Source of the DNA: Candidatus Caldilinea saccharophila
GTDB taxonomy: Bacteria; Chloroflexota; Anaerolineae; Caldilineales; Caldilineaceae
Assembly: GCA_016710365.1 (NCBI GenBank)
Contig: JADJVW010000003.1
Coordinates: 270,501-334,500 of the forward strand
Length of the DNA stretch: 64,000 nt
Reading direction: 5' to 3'
Part shown: positions 1-9,909 of the stretch, in pieces
Numbering within the stretch: position 1 is the first letter of the stretch
How the letters are laid out: each line of letters starts with the position of its first letter
Position numbers and translations under genes: made by a program
Notes under the pieces: generated by a model
Seen by the model: only the letters and a program-made list of their open reading frames with translations
What the model was told of the DNA's origin: nothing
Database searches by the model: none

Positions 1-1
1 G

Positions 2-691
2 CGCGCCGGACAGGGCCGCCGCCTGGCGATGATTTTGAAATGGGGACTGGCCGGGCGCGCGCGCGTCCAGCACATCCTGGTGGATGGGTGTGGCGCGGGG
101 ATGTACGTCAGGGCGCTGACACCCTATGCCGACGCTGTCAGCGGCATCGACATCGAAGCCGAGCATCTGGCGTTGGCGGCGCGTACGGCGCCGGCCGCCG
201 GGTTGGCGCTCGCCGCGGCCGAAGCCTTGCCCTACGCCGACGCCAGCATCGACCTGGTGTTGAGTCATGAGGTGCTGGAGCACGTGCTGGATGATCGCCA
301 GGCAAGCGCCGAAATTGTGCGGGTGCTGCGTCCAGGCGGTCGCGCGGTGATCTTTGCGCCCAACCGGCTTTATCCGTTCGAGACGCACGGCATTTATTGG
401 CGCGGGGACTATCACTTCGGCGCCATTCCGCTCGTCAATTATCTGCCGGACGCGTGGCGGAACCGGTTAGCGCCGCATGTGCGCGCTTACACGGCAGCAG
501 GACTGCGCCGGCTGTTGGTCGGCCTGCCCGTACGTGTGGTGCATCACAGCCAGATCTTTCCGGGCTACGACAACGTCGTGCGGCGCTGGCCCACGGTGGG
601 CCAATGGCTGCGGCGGGCGACCTATACGTTGGAGCAATCACCGCTGTGCATTTGGGGATTGAGCCATTTGTTGGTGGTTGAGAAAGTATAG
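2..691 (+). CDS. Class I SAM-dependent methyltransferase (5' end cut by window)
   Basis: The protein has a Rossmann-type SAM-binding motif I (VDGCGAGMYV), a motif like LPYADASIDLV followed by SHEVLEHV, and VLRPGGRAVIFAPN, the pattern of Methyltransf_11 enzymes. The frame is open to the first bases. An ATG at 29 exists but leaves only about 15 residues before motif I, shorter than usual, so the true start is probably outside the window. The C-terminal half (YPFETHGIYW, YLPDAWRN) resembles methyltransferases of cell-surface glycan or lipid pathways. The substrate cannot be read from the sequence. The next gene is a penicillin-binding protein, about 20 bp on. Confidence 0.85.
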   Translation, partial: RAGQGRRLAMILKWGLAGRARVQHILVDGCGAGMYVRALTPYADAVSGIDIEAEHLALAARTAPAAGLALAAAEALPYADASIDLVLSHEVLEHVLDDRQASAEIVRVLRPGGRAVIFAPNRLYPFETHGIYWRGDYHFGAIPLVNYLPDAWRNRLAPHVRAYTAAGLRRLLVGLPVRVVHHSQIFPGYDNVVRRWPTVGQWLRRATYTLEQSPLCIWGLSHLLVVEKV

Positions 692-710
692 AGAAAATAA
701 AAATAGTCAT

Positions 711-3700
711 ATGACGAAACGACTGGATCGACACGATACGATATTGATGGCGCGCCGGCGTCGCCAACGCGCGGTGACCGCCAGACCCAAAATATGGCTG
801 CGTCTTGGCCAGTTTCTGCTGGGGCTCTTGATCTTGGTGGGCGTCATCGCAGCTACGGTGACAGGGGTGGTGGCCGCCACCGTCTTTGGCGTCTACAACG
901 AATACGCCGCGCAATTGCCCGACGTCAGCGCAATCGAGCAGCAACAGGATCAATTCCAGACGGTGCGCCTCTATGACCGCACCGGCTCCAACCTGCTCTA
1001 CGAAAGCGTCGACCCGCGCCCCTTTGGCGGGGACCGGCGTTTTGTGGCGCTGGACAAAATGACGCCGTATGTCTGGCAGGCGGCGGTGGCGCTGGAAGAT
1101 CGCAACTTCTTGGACAACCCCGGCATCAACATCCGCGGTCTCTTCCGTGCCTTTATGTCGAACCTGCAAGGCGGGGCGGTGCAGGGCGGGTCGTCGATCA
1201 CGCAGCAGCTTATCAAGAACGTCTTTATCGCGCCGGAAGAGCGCGCCCAGCAGAGCTATGCCCGCAAAATCAAAGAGGTGATCCTCTCGCTGGAAGTGAC
1301 GCGGCGCTATCCAAAAGAGAAACTGCTGGAGTGGTATCTCAACTATAACTTCTATGGCAATCTAGCTTATGGCGTCGAAGCGGCCAGCCAGGTCTACTTT
1401 GGCAAAAGCACGCGCGACCTCAATCTCGCTGAATCAGCCATGCTCGCCGCGATTCCGCAATATCCAGCGCTCAACCCCATCGACAACTCGGAGGATGCCA
1501 AGCGGCGTCAGGGCGTCACTTTGCAGGCGATGGTCGAATCCGGCTATATCACGCAGGCCGAGGCGGATGCAGCCTTCCAGCAGGAACTGGCGCTGCGCAA
1601 GTCGGTTGCGGAGCGCTTCGATGTGCTCACCGCGCCCCATTTTGCGCTCTATGTCCTCGACCAATTGAAGCGGGAATACAACACCGTCGATGACCCATTC
1701 TACATCTGGCGCAAGGGCTTGACGGTCTACACGACGCCTGGATGTCGAACCTGCAAAAATACGCCGAACAGGTGGCGCGCGAACAGGTGCAGATTCTGAA
1801 AGAGCAAGGCAAGAACGCCAGCAATGCGGGCGTCGTCGCCATCAAGAACGATACCGGCGAAATTCTGGCGATGGTCGGCTCGCTCGATTACAACAACAAC
1901 GAAATCGACGGCCAGGTCAACATTGCGACCGCCGAGCGCCAACCTGGCTCCAGCTTTAAGCCCTACGTTTATCTGACCGCGCTGCAGGAAGGGATGACGC
2001 CGGCGACGATGATCCTCGATGTCGCCCAAGCCTTCCCACAGGCCGACGGCGCCTACTATCGACCGGAAAACTACGACCGCCAATATCACGGCCCGGTGTC
2101 GCTGCGCAACGCACTTGCACGCTCCTATAACATCCCGGCGATCAAAGTGATGGAGCAGGTCGGCGTGGCCGATGCCCTCCGCACCGCGCATCGCATGGGC
2201 ATCAACGGCCTGAATCGTGGCTTGAACTTCTATGGCCTCAGCCTGGTGCTCGGCGGCGGTGAGGTGTCACTGCTCGACCACACCTATGCCTACTCCGTCT
2301 TTGCCAACAGCGGCAATATGGTCGGCGAGCCGGCGCCTGCGAATGAGTTGCAGAGCGGCTACCGGACGCTCAATCCAGTCTCGACCTTACAGGTGCGCGA
2401 CAGTGACGGCAACACGCTCAAGAAATATGAGCAGCCCGCCGCAGAACGCGTGTTCGGCGCTGAGGTGGCGTATTTGATGCAGGACATCATGAGTGACGAC
2501 GTAGCGCGCGCACCCGCCTTTGGCGCCAACACCGCGCTCACGCTGCCTGACCGCAAGGTGGCAGCCAAGACCGGCACGACCAACGCTTTCAAAGACAACT
2601 GGACCATGGGTTACACCCCGCAGTTGACGGTCGGCGTGTGGGTCGGCAACACCGACAACGAATCGATGGAAAACGTCACCGGACTGTCGGGCGCGGCGCC
2701 GATCTGGAACGCAGTGATGCGCAAATATCATGAGAATCAGCCGGCGCTCTGGTACGACCCGCCGCCCGGCCTTACCCAACGCGTGGTTTGCCAGCCGAGC
2801 GGGCTGCTGCCCACCGACCAATGTCAGGAACAGCGCGCCGAGATTTTCGTCGCCGGCACCGAGCCGACGCTCTCCGACAATGTCTGGCAGGCGTTCGAGC
2901 TCGACCGCGAAACAGGCCTCCTGGCCGGCCCGGCGACGCCGCCCGAACGCATCGAAAACCGCGTCTATGAAATTCTGCCGCAAGAGGCAGCCGACTGGGT
3001 GAGAGACAGCGGCGTCCCACAGCCGCCGACGGAGACAGCTTCGTTGCGCCTTGAAGATTTCGACCCGGACAGCGCCATCATCTCACCGACGCTGGGCAGC
3101 ACTATCGCCGGGCAGATCGAATTCATCGGCAACGCGCGCGGCGGCCCCTATCGTCTGGAAATCGGGCAAGGGCTGGAGCCGGCGGAGTGGACGCAGATCG
3201 GGCCGGAGCACGGCGAAGAGGTGCAAAACGGCGTGCTCGAACGGCTCGATACTTTCCCGCTGGCCGAAGGTCTCTATACCGTGCGGCTGACGGTCAACCG
3301 CGGTGACGGGCCGAAGCAGGCTGCCATTCCGGTGACAATCGACAACACACCGCCCACCGTCGTCGTTACAGAGCCAAAGGCCGACCAGCTCTTTGTCATG
3401 GAAAATGACGAGCAGATCAACGTCAACGTGCTTGCCAACGACAACCTGGCGCTTGAGCGCGTGGAGTTTGTCATCGATGGGCGCACCTTTGCGACAAGCA
3501 CCGTGGCCCCGTATAACGAGCGCTGGGACATCGAGATGCGCGATCTGAATTCAGCCGCGGGCGGACAGCCGTGGCCGGCTTTCAAGTCCGACGACCCGGA
3601 AGTGCAGCCCGGCACAGTCGCCACCTTCCCAGACGGCTTCCAGGCAATCGTCACCAACGGCGGCGTCTACTTCGAGGGGCATACGGTCAAAGTGATCGGT

Positions 3701-3769
3701 TATGACGCGGCCGGCAATCGCGCCGAAAGCCCAGAGGTGCGCGTCTATGTCAGACACGAAAAGAAATAA
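711..3769 (+). CDS. Class A penicillin-binding protein (glycosyltransferase 51 + transpeptidase), frame broken near 1738
   Basis: Bifunctional peptidoglycan synthase anchored by one N-terminal membrane helix (about residues 30-60, after an Arg-rich cytoplasmic tail). The GT51 part shows EDRNFLDNPGI and GGSSITQQLIKNV. The transpeptidase part shows the SxxK serine in GSSFKPYVY, SYN and KTGTTNAFKDNW. A C-terminal extension of about 300 residues after the catalytic domain contains an Ig-like module (NTPPTVVVTEP onward). The reading frame changes between 1733 and 1743: GLTVYTT is read in one frame and the expected continuation SNLQKYAEQVAREQ in another. A single missing base repairs it. Start ATG 711 is chosen because the hydrophobic anchor follows; no strong ribosome-binding site is visible. 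Confidence 0.9.
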
Positions 3770-3891
3770 CGAGCAGCCCATGCAGCCGACAATGCTGGTA
3801 ATGGACAGCAATTTCACGAATCACGTTTTTCTGACCAAGTTACCAACCTGGCAGTTAGCGGCATCCATGTCTGGCGTCGAGGTGCGTTGAC

Positions 3892-4782
3892 ATGGTCTTT
3901 GCGGCAAAATTGGCGCCGTCACGCTGGGAAGGCGTGATCGCGGCCATGTGGCTACTGTTGCTCGACCTGTTGGTGGTCGTGTGGGCGTTACGACGTCCGA
4001 TCGATCTGCTGCAATTTCTGTTATTTTTGATCTTGGTGATCAGCGCCCCGCTGTTGGTTCACCTTGTTTACCGCACTTGGGCGGCCTTCACCCTGGAATA
4101 CTGGGTCGACCGCAACGCGATCACGCTGCGCTGGGCGCATCTGCATCAAGTCATTCCCACCCAAAGTGTGCACGAAATAGTCCAGGGCGCTGATCTGCCG
4201 GTGGCGTCAGCGAGCTTGTTGCGCTGGCCCCTGCCCTTTCTCGACATCGCCGCGGCCCCGACGGCGCAATCGGTCAATTTATGCGCGACGCGGCCCCCTT
4301 CTGCCTGTGTAGTGCTGAGAACCGACACAGGCCTGTACGCACTGTCGCCCGCGGATACAGAGGGCTTTGTCGAGGCGTTGCAGGCGCGCTATCGGTTGGG
4401 AGCGACGCAAACGGTGGCGCCGAGGCGCGTCCAGCAGACCTGGTTGGCTGGCGCCCTGGGCAACGATCGCCGCGGCGTCTGGCTGCTGCTGACAGGACTG
4501 GCCGGCGTGTTAGTGCTGTTTGCAGTGCTGACGATCAGCTTCTCCAATTTGCCCGAAGTTTTAGCGGTTCGCTACAATAGTCAGGGATTGCCGGAGGAAA
4601 TCGGCGAGAAGACGACGCTCTTTCGTCTGCTGGTGATTGGGTTGCTGGCGTGGGGCGTCAATGCCGTCGGGGGTCTCTGGCTTGTGCATCAGCGCCAGCG
4701 CATCGGCGCCCATATGCTGTGGGGAGGAGCCATCGTCGTCCAAGGATTTCTCCTGTTGGCGCTGGTAAGTTTGATCACGTGA
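3892..4782 (+). CDS. Membrane protein with bacterial PH-like domain
   Basis: 296 residues. Two hydrophobic helices lie at the N terminus (about residues 17-65), followed by a soluble region (about 70-165) of bacterial PH-domain type (YWVDRNAITLRW, then VIPTQSVHEIVQG), and two more helices near the C terminus (about 195-220 and 240-290). The segment between the last helices (NLPEVLAVRYNSQGLPEEIGEK) resembles a DUF1648-like module. The function is unknown; such proteins sit in the cytoplasmic membrane. The stop TGA overlaps the ATG of the next gene (TGATG), which suggests translational coupling with the glycosyltransferase. Confidence 0.7.
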   Translation: MVFAAKLAPSRWEGVIAAMWLLLLDLLVVVWALRRPIDLLQFLLFLILVISAPLLVHLVYRTWAAFTLEYWVDRNAITLRWAHLHQVIPTQSVHEIVQGADLPVASASLLRWPLPFLDIAAAPTAQSVNLCATRPPSACVVLRTDTGLYALSPADTEGFVEALQARYRLGATQTVAPRRVQQTWLAGALGNDRRGVWLLLTGLAGVLVLFAVLTISFSNLPEVLAVRYNSQGLPEEIGEKTTLFRLLVIGLLAWGVNAVGGLWLVHQRQRIGAHMLWGGAIVVQGFLLLALVSLIT

Positions 4783-5602
4783 TGGGATTATCCGAGGACT
4801 TTGCTGTGAGCAATTTGAATCAGGCGCCGTTTCTAAGCATTGTGATTCCAGCCTACAATGAAGAGCACCGCCTGCCCCCTTCGCTGGAAAAAATTGTCAC
4901 CTATCTGCGCGAACAGCAGTATGCCAGCGAGATTCTGGTCGTCGAGAATGGCTCCAGCGATGCGACGACCGCAGTCGTGCAAGCATTTATCGATCGGCAA
5001 CTGGCGGCTGACGGAAAGGTTCGGCTGCTGTTGCTCACAGTGAGCCAGGCAAAGGCGCGGCCGTCAAAAGTGGCATGTTGGCCGCACAGGGTGAATATCG
5101 CTTTATCTGCGACGCCGACCTGGCAATGCCGATCGAGGAGATCGCTAAATTTCTCCCTCCTACTCAACCAGGCGGCTCGTTTGACATCGCGATCGCCAGC
5201 CGCGAGTTGCCGGGTGCGGTGCGCTATGGCGAGCCGGTTTACCGACATATCATGGGGCGCGTCTTCAATTGGTTGGTGCGGCTGCTGGCGGTGCCGGGCA
5301 TTCAGGACACCCAGTGCGGCTTTAAGATGTTTACAAAGGAAGCCGCGCAAACGCTCTTTCCGCTGCAACGGATCGATGGTTGGGGCTTCGACGTCGAGGT
5401 GCTGTACATCGCGCGTCGGCGCGGAATGCGGTTGACCGAAGCGCCGATCAACTGGTACTATCAGCGCGACAGCCGCGTGCGTCCCTTCCACGATACGGTG
5501 AATATGGTGCGCGAATTGCTCAAAATCCGGCGCAACGGCAACCATGGTTTTTACGACCTGCCGTCCCCCCTTCCCACTGCCGACGAATTGCCCGCGGTCT
5601 GA
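4782..5602 (+). CDS. Family 2 glycosyltransferase, dolichyl-phosphate glucosyltransferase-like, frame broken near 5043
   Basis: A GT-A fold enzyme transferring a sugar from a nucleotide donor, probably to a polyprenyl or lipid carrier. Motifs: SIVIPAYNEEHRLP at the N terminus, VVENGSSDAT, then GKGAAVKSGML, ICDADLAMP (a DxD-type metal site), TQCGFKMF and GWGFDVEVLYIARRRG, an order typical of the ALG5/DPM1-like group. The first part (to LLLLTV) and the part starting at GKGAAVKSG lie in different frames; one missing base between 5037 and 5048 explains it. No C-terminal membrane helices are seen. ATG 4782 overlaps the upstream stop; GTG 4806 is an alternative start. Confidence 0.85.
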
Positions 5603-5645
5603 ATCAACACATAAATTTTGCAGTTTCAGTAGTTCACGATTTTGC

Positions 5646-5714
5646 CTCACACAGAGACGCAAAGACACAAAGTTGAAGATGGCGCTCTTTGTGTTCTTTG
5701 TGACTTTGTGTGAG
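5646..5714. repeat. Imperfect palindrome of the cacaaag type
   Basis: Two arms of about 28 nt (5646-5673 and 5687-5714) are near reverse complements: ctcacacagagacgcaaag on the left, ctttgtgactttgtgtgag on the right. It lies in the 289-bp gap after the glycosyltransferase. A long imperfect hairpin with no T-run, so more likely an intergenic repeat element than a simple terminator. Confidence 0.6.
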
Positions 5715-5793
5715 TTTCGTGAAGTACTGAGTTTAGGAAGAGAACGTCATAGGTGAAGGTGGGCGAGTGGTCACTTGGCATGAGGAGCGCCAT

Positions 5794-5863
5794 GTGTAGG
5801 TCGGGCTACTAGCCCGGCATGTTGCGTCAACGAGCCGTGTCACACTGTTAGCGTGACCTACAC
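5794..5863. repeat. Small element bounded by inverted gtgtaggtc arms
   Basis: GTGTAGGTC at 5794-5802 is inverted as GACCTACAC at 5855-5863. Inside is a further hairpin, CGGGCTACTAGCCCG. It sits between two convergent genes and may serve as a bidirectional terminator or be a REP/MITE-like repeat. Apart from this and the palindrome at 5646, nothing else is seen in 5603-5890. Confidence 0.45.
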
Positions 5864-5891
5864 GAGATGGCGCAATCAAAACAGCTATCCA

Positions 5892-7136
5892 CTAGCGCGG
5901 CTCCTCGGCAAGCGCCATCGTTACATCCAGCGTGCGCCCGTCGCGAATGATGGAAACGGTAACCACATCGCCGACGCGGTAATGATTTTCCAGCAAGGTT
6001 TCCAATTCGGCAATCGAAGCGATCGTCTGCCCGTCAACGGCAACCAATAGATCGCCGCCAGTATAGACGCGTTCGCGGCCAATGATGTCTTCATGTTGCG
6101 CGCCGAGGATGCCAGCCGTTGCCAACGGCGACCCGTCATAAATCTGCACCAGGAGCAGCCCATCCTGCGCAGGCAGTTTCAACACTTCGGCCAGCCCCGG
6201 TGTGATGATGTAGGCGTAGCGAATCCCCAGCCAGGGATGCCGGTAGCGCCCCAGCGCAAGCAAATCGGGAAGGATGCGCTTTAGCGTGTCGACCGGCACA
6301 GCAAAGCCAACGCCGGCGCTGGTGCCCGTGGGGCTGAAAATGGCGGAGGTGATGCCGATGACCCGGCCGCTGCTGTCGAGCAGTGGCCCGCCCGAATTGC
6401 CTTTGTTAATGGCAGCGTCAGTCTGAATAATGCCAGGGATCGTGCGGTTGTCGGGGCCTTCGATGGTGCGGTCGAGCGCGCTGATCACCCCGGTCGTCAG
6501 CGTGCGGCCAAACTGGCCAAAGGGGTTGCCGATCGCAATCGCCCATTGACCGACGCGCAGATCGTTGGAAGCGCCAAGCGTGACTGGTTGGAGTTCTTCA
6601 GGCGCCAATTCAACCTTGAGGACAGCGACATCGTTGCGCGGATCGACGCCGATGACCGTCGCCGGCACGACAAGCTGATCGCCAAAGGCCACTTCAATCG
6701 TTTCGGCGTCCTCGATTACGTGATAGTTTGTGAGGATGTGACCCGCTTGGTCAAGGACAAACCCAGAGCCGGCGCCTTCTTCCGGCGCCACATTGAAGAA
6801 GAAGTCACGACGCAGCACGCGCGTGGTAATGCTAACCACTGAAGGGGAGACGCTTTCGTACACATTGACGACGCGTCGCTCAAAGAAATCCAGCCCGGCG
6901 GCGTCGATCAAGGCGGTTGGGTCGCTTAGCTGCGCCGCTGACATCGTCGGCGTGGGGATGCCAGGGAGTAGGGTCGGAGTCGCCGGCGCCGCCAGCGACT
7001 CTGGCGTCAGACGCAAGGGAAGCTGGAAGGTGCAGCCCCCGGCGCATAAACTTACGTAGAAGACGATGATCCCGACAGCAGCCCGGCGCCGGCGAACAGG
7101 CTGCCGGGTTGTCATACGTCTCAGTACGGCGTTCAC
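5892..7136 (-). CDS. HtrA/DegP-like serine protease with PDZ domain
   Basis: Trypsin-like envelope quality-control protease. The catalytic triad is visible: His in TNYHVIEDA, Asp in DPRNDVAVLKV, Ser in NKGNSGGPLLDSSG. A PDZ domain follows (GLAEVLKLPAQDGLLLVQ to GGDLLVAVDGQTI, about residues 310-400). The N terminus has a hydrophobic stretch ending in LCAGGC, which could be a lipobox, so the protein may be a lipoprotein. The start is GTG, overlapping the response-regulator stop by 4 bases (GTGA). It is the last gene of a kinase-regulator-protease operon, which suggests an envelope-stress role (inference). Confidence 0.92.
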   Translation of the reverse strand: MNAVLRRMTTRQPVRRRRAAVGIIVFYVSLCAGGCTFQLPLRLTPESLAAPATPTLLPGIPTPTMSAAQLSDPTALIDAAGLDFFERRVVNVYESVSPSVVSITTRVLRRDFFFNVAPEEGAGSGFVLDQAGHILTNYHVIEDAETIEVAFGDQLVVPATVIGVDPRNDVAVLKVELAPEELQPVTLGASNDLRVGQWAIAIGNPFGQFGRTLTTGVISALDRTIEGPDNRTIPGIIQTDAAINKGNSGGPLLDSSGRVIGITSAIFSPTGTSAGVGFAVPVDTLKRILPDLLALGRYRHPWLGIRYAYIITPGLAEVLKLPAQDGLLLVQIYDGSPLATAGILGAQHEDIIGRERVYTGGDLLVAVDGQTIASIAELETLLENHYRVGDVVTVSIIRDGRTLDVTMALAEEPR

Positions 7137-7810
7137 AACGATTTGGCGGCCTCGTCGAGCGTAGCCAGACCCTCTTTAAGCGCGTAAAGGGCAGCCTGGG
7201 TGCGGTTGGCCAGGTGTAGCTTGCTCAAAATGTTGCTGACATGGGTGCGCACAGTGCGTTCACTGATGATAAGGGTGTCGGCAATCTCCTGGTTGGAATA
7301 GCCGCGCGCCACGTAAACCAGCACTTCCACCTCGCGTTCGGTCAACGGCTCGTCAGTCTGGGGCAGGTTGCTGGCGGGCCGGTTTAATTCGCGAATCAAC
7401 TTGCGCGCAATCGCCGGGTGCAGTGACGACTCACCGTTGTAAACATCGCGAATCGCCTGGATCAATTCTTGGGTCGAGGAGTCCTTGAGTAAATAGCCGA
7501 GCGCACCCGCTTTGATGGCGGCAAAGACCTTGTCGTCGTCCGAAAAACTGGTAAGCACCAAAATACGCGCTTCCGGATTTTCATGTTTAATGTCCTGAAT
7601 CGCCTCGATGCCATTCTTGCGCGGCATCACCAAGTCTAACAAGAGAACATCGGGATTCAGCGAGCGCGTTTTGAGCACTGCCTCGACGCCGTCTGAAGCT
7701 TCGCCGACGACGATAATGTCCTCCTCTGTTTCTAGCAGCGCACGCAGACCACCCCGCACAACGTGGTGATCGTCTGCGATTAAGACACGGATTCCTTGAT
7801 CATTGCTCAT
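7133..7810 (-). CDS. NarL/FixJ-family response regulator
   Basis: 225 residues: receiver domain (about 7-125) with acidic pocket IADDHH, phosphoacceptor Asp in VLLLDLVMPRKNG, Thr/Ser in LVLTSFSD and Lys in LLKDSS; then a LuxR-type helix-turn-helix (about 155-215) with LTEREVEVLVYVARGYSNQEIA and ISERTVRTHVSNILSKL. It should activate or repress promoters after phosphorylation by the kinase encoded 30 bp upstream. It is translationally coupled to the HtrA gene. Confidence 0.95.
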   Translation of the reverse strand: MSNDQGIRVLIADDHHVVRGGLRALLETEEDIIVVGEASDGVEAVLKTRSLNPDVLLLDLVMPRKNGIEAIQDIKHENPEARILVLTSFSDDDKVFAAIKAGALGYLLKDSSTQELIQAIRDVYNGESSLHPAIARKLIRELNRPASNLPQTDEPLTEREVEVLVYVARGYSNQEIADTLIISERTVRTHVSNILSKLHLANRTQAALYALKEGLATLDEAAKSL

Positions 7811-7840
7811 AGTTGCACCTTCCTGGGTTGCAAGCCGAAC

Positions 7841-9403
7841 CTATGCAGAAGCATGATCGGCCCAGTTTGAAATCGACATTAAAACGCGCACACAGACACC
7901 CTTTTGCGGTGCAGATTCAATGAATAACTTTGCGTGCATCAGACGTGCGCGTTCATGCATAGTGGTCATGCCTTCACCGCTCATACATTTCGCATCTTCG
8001 GCGTCGAACCCGATCCCGTTGTCGCAAATTTCGAGATGGACGTCCTGGTCGTGCACTCCCAGATAAACTCTGACGTCAGAGGCTGACGCATGTTTGAGTG
8101 CATTGTTGAGCGCTTCCTGGCAGATGCGATACAGCCCATCTTCCACAAAAGCCGGGAAGGAAATGTCGCCATCCACTTCAAGGCGCGCGGTCATGCCGGT
8201 GCGCTTTTCCACCGATTCCAGCCGCTGACGCAGCGCGCCGATCAATCCCACCTGTTCAAGCACCGCGGGCTGCAGTTCGTAGAGCAGCAAACGTAATTCT
8301 TTCAATGCCGATTGCGCGGTTTCGTTCAGTTGCTGCAAATAGTCCTGCACGCGCGCGATCTGCCCCAACGAGGCAAGCCGCCGTCCCGCTTCGGCAAAGA
8401 GCGTGATGCTGTAAATCGACTGCATGGCCGCATCGTGCATCTCCCGCGCCAACCGCTCGCGTTGTTGCAGCGCAGAAGCGGTCCTTGCCTTTTGTTGGAG
8501 CCGGTCGGCGCCGTGCGCGATGATTACCTGATCCGCCAGCCATAAAGCATCCTGGTGCGCGGTCGGTGATAATTCCGTCGTCGCCAGCGCGACAACCACT
8601 ACGCCATGAACTTCACCGTCCACCAGCAACGGCACAACCAGCGTGGGGGCAATCTCATGCTGCGAAGCGAGCGTCGCTTCTGCAACAAAGATCGGAGCTT
8701 GTTGTTCGTGCAGCTCGGTCAACAAGGCCGGGACAAGAATCGACTCTAGTGAATATTCAGCTTCCGTCCCTGCGGTATAGAGGATTTCCAATTGTTCCAG
8801 GCTACTCATGACCGACGTGAAGCCAGGCGCCCACATGACGGTCATCCCGATCGCACCCAACAGACGCTGCGCCTGCTCGTACACATAATCAAGCATTTCA
8901 TCGAGTGGGCGATTAGAAATGCTCATCAACAACAAGTTGCGGAGCCCATTGGCGGCTTCTCGACTGCGATCAACTTCGTGTCGTCCAGCCATGACGCTGC
9001 GCTCAAGTTGCGTGGTGTAAGCAATGAGCTGGTCAGAAGGAAGCGTATGCGCCAGCGCGGTGGCGGTCAACACATATTGCACTTCGTTCGTCAGGCCGTG
9101 ACCTATCGAGCAAGATAACAACAGGCGGCGCTCGTCCGGCGCCTCGACCGCAACTGTGGCAGCGGCGTCATCCGCGTAAATCGTCCCGAAAGGTAGTTGG
9201 CTGACGGCGCGCCCGAACCAAGTTTCTTTGAACCCAGTTATCGGCCGTCCGACAACCTGTTCAGAGGTGCGTTCAAACAAGATGCAGAAAGCAGCGTTGA
9301 CCATCGTACAAACCAGGTCACCGTCCGTGATGGCGACGGCAGTAACACTGTCTGCACTCACCTGGTGTTCGACCTCTCGACGTTCCAACGTCTGCCCGAC
9401 CAT
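7841..9403 (-). CDS. Sensor histidine kinase, HisKA_3 type, with PAS-like and GAF domains
   Basis: 520 residues with no membrane helix, so probably a cytoplasmic sensor. The N-terminal 110 residues look PAS-like (VAITDGDLVCTMVNAAFCIL). A GAF-like region covers about residues 150-315 (LVVPLLVDGEVHGVVVVAL). The dimerisation box is RERLAREMHDAAMQSIYSI with the phosphoacceptor His. The ATPase part shows an N-box (CQEALNNALKHASASDV), DNGIGFD and GEGMTTMHERA. This is the LiaS/NarX/DegS group, matching the NarL-type partner downstream. The frame stays open upstream of ATG 9403, but a promoter-like element lies at 9447-9474 on the minus strand, so 9403 is favoured. Confidence 0.93.
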   Translation of the reverse strand: MVGQTLERREVEHQVSADSVTAVAITDGDLVCTMVNAAFCILFERTSEQVVGRPITGFKETWFGRAVSQLPFGTIYADDAAATVAVEAPDERRLLLSCSIGHGLTNEVQYVLTATALAHTLPSDQLIAYTTQLERSVMAGRHEVDRSREAANGLRNLLLMSISNRPLDEMLDYVYEQAQRLLGAIGMTVMWAPGFTSVMSSLEQLEILYTAGTEAEYSLESILVPALLTELHEQQAPIFVAEATLASQHEIAPTLVVPLLVDGEVHGVVVVALATTELSPTAHQDALWLADQVIIAHGADRLQQKARTASALQQRERLAREMHDAAMQSIYSITLFAEAGRRLASLGQIARVQDYLQQLNETAQSALKELRLLLYELQPAVLEQVGLIGALRQRLESVEKRTGMTARLEVDGDISFPAFVEDGLYRICQEALNNALKHASASDVRVYLGVHDQDVHLEICDNGIGFDAEDAKCMSGEGMTTMHERARLMHAKLFIESAPQKGVCVRVLMSISNWADHASA

Positions 9404-9446
9404 GGCAATTCCAAACGCAAACCGATGGCTTTCAATAATGAAATTG

Positions 9447-9474
9447 ATTGTACTACAATTTCGTCAGAAACCAA
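9447..9474 (-). promoter_or_regulatory. Putative sigma70-type promoter of the kinase-regulator-HtrA operon
   Basis: Read on the minus strand: TTGGTT (9474-9469), 16 bp, TACAAT (9452-9447), about 40 bp before ATG 9403. Position and spacing fit a housekeeping promoter; the -35 is imperfect. Confidence 0.4.
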
Positions 9475-9480
9475 GCGCCA

Positions 9481-9909
9481 ATGAGACTGACTCAAGTGCG
9501 CGCCGGCATGAGCGCTTGCGACCTCTCAAGCAGCTTTTCGTGGTGGATGCCATTGCATCGATAATCCGGCGCGCTGTGTGAAAGCTGTGGATAAATTGTG
9601 GGGTAGACGCTGGCAAAGCTGGCTTTTGCATGGGGTTTCCTTTGGCAAGTTATCCTGCCTTGTCCACACAATAGTGGCAAATCAGATTCGACCCACCCTC
9701 TCTAGGCGCGCATAAAATAGCTTATGGAACTTATGCGAAGAATTGCACAATCTATCCCCAGCAGATCGGTTGAATGCCAAGCGCCCTGTTGCACAAGCCC
9801 TGGCAGAACCTGCTCAAAAACTCCCTGCATCTTGTGCCCGTGCAGTGTCTACAGCGTGTTTGGTCTAAAGTTATCCACGCTTCTACTACTACGAATTTAA
9901 TCAATTAGA
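9481..9909. other. Gene-free block with a cluster of DnaA-box-like 9-mers
   Basis: No credible coding frame lies in these ~430 bp. They carry one exact consensus DnaA box in reverse (TGTGGATAA, 9586-9594), TTGTCCACA (9660-9668, one mismatch), TTATCCACG (9871-9879, one mismatch), TTATCCTGC (9650-9658) and CTATCCCCA (9752-9760). The flanks are AT-richer than the genes (for example 9711-9730 and 9885-9910). It could be a replication-origin-like region, a DnaA titration locus or a DnaA-regulated promoter zone. No dnaA, dnaN or other replication gene is nearby, which weakens the origin reading. Confidence 0.35.

Noticed and set aside
3702..3890. 62-codon frame between the PBP and PH-like genes
   Set aside because: It overlaps the end of the PBP gene in another frame, has no RBS and no similarity to a known small protein.
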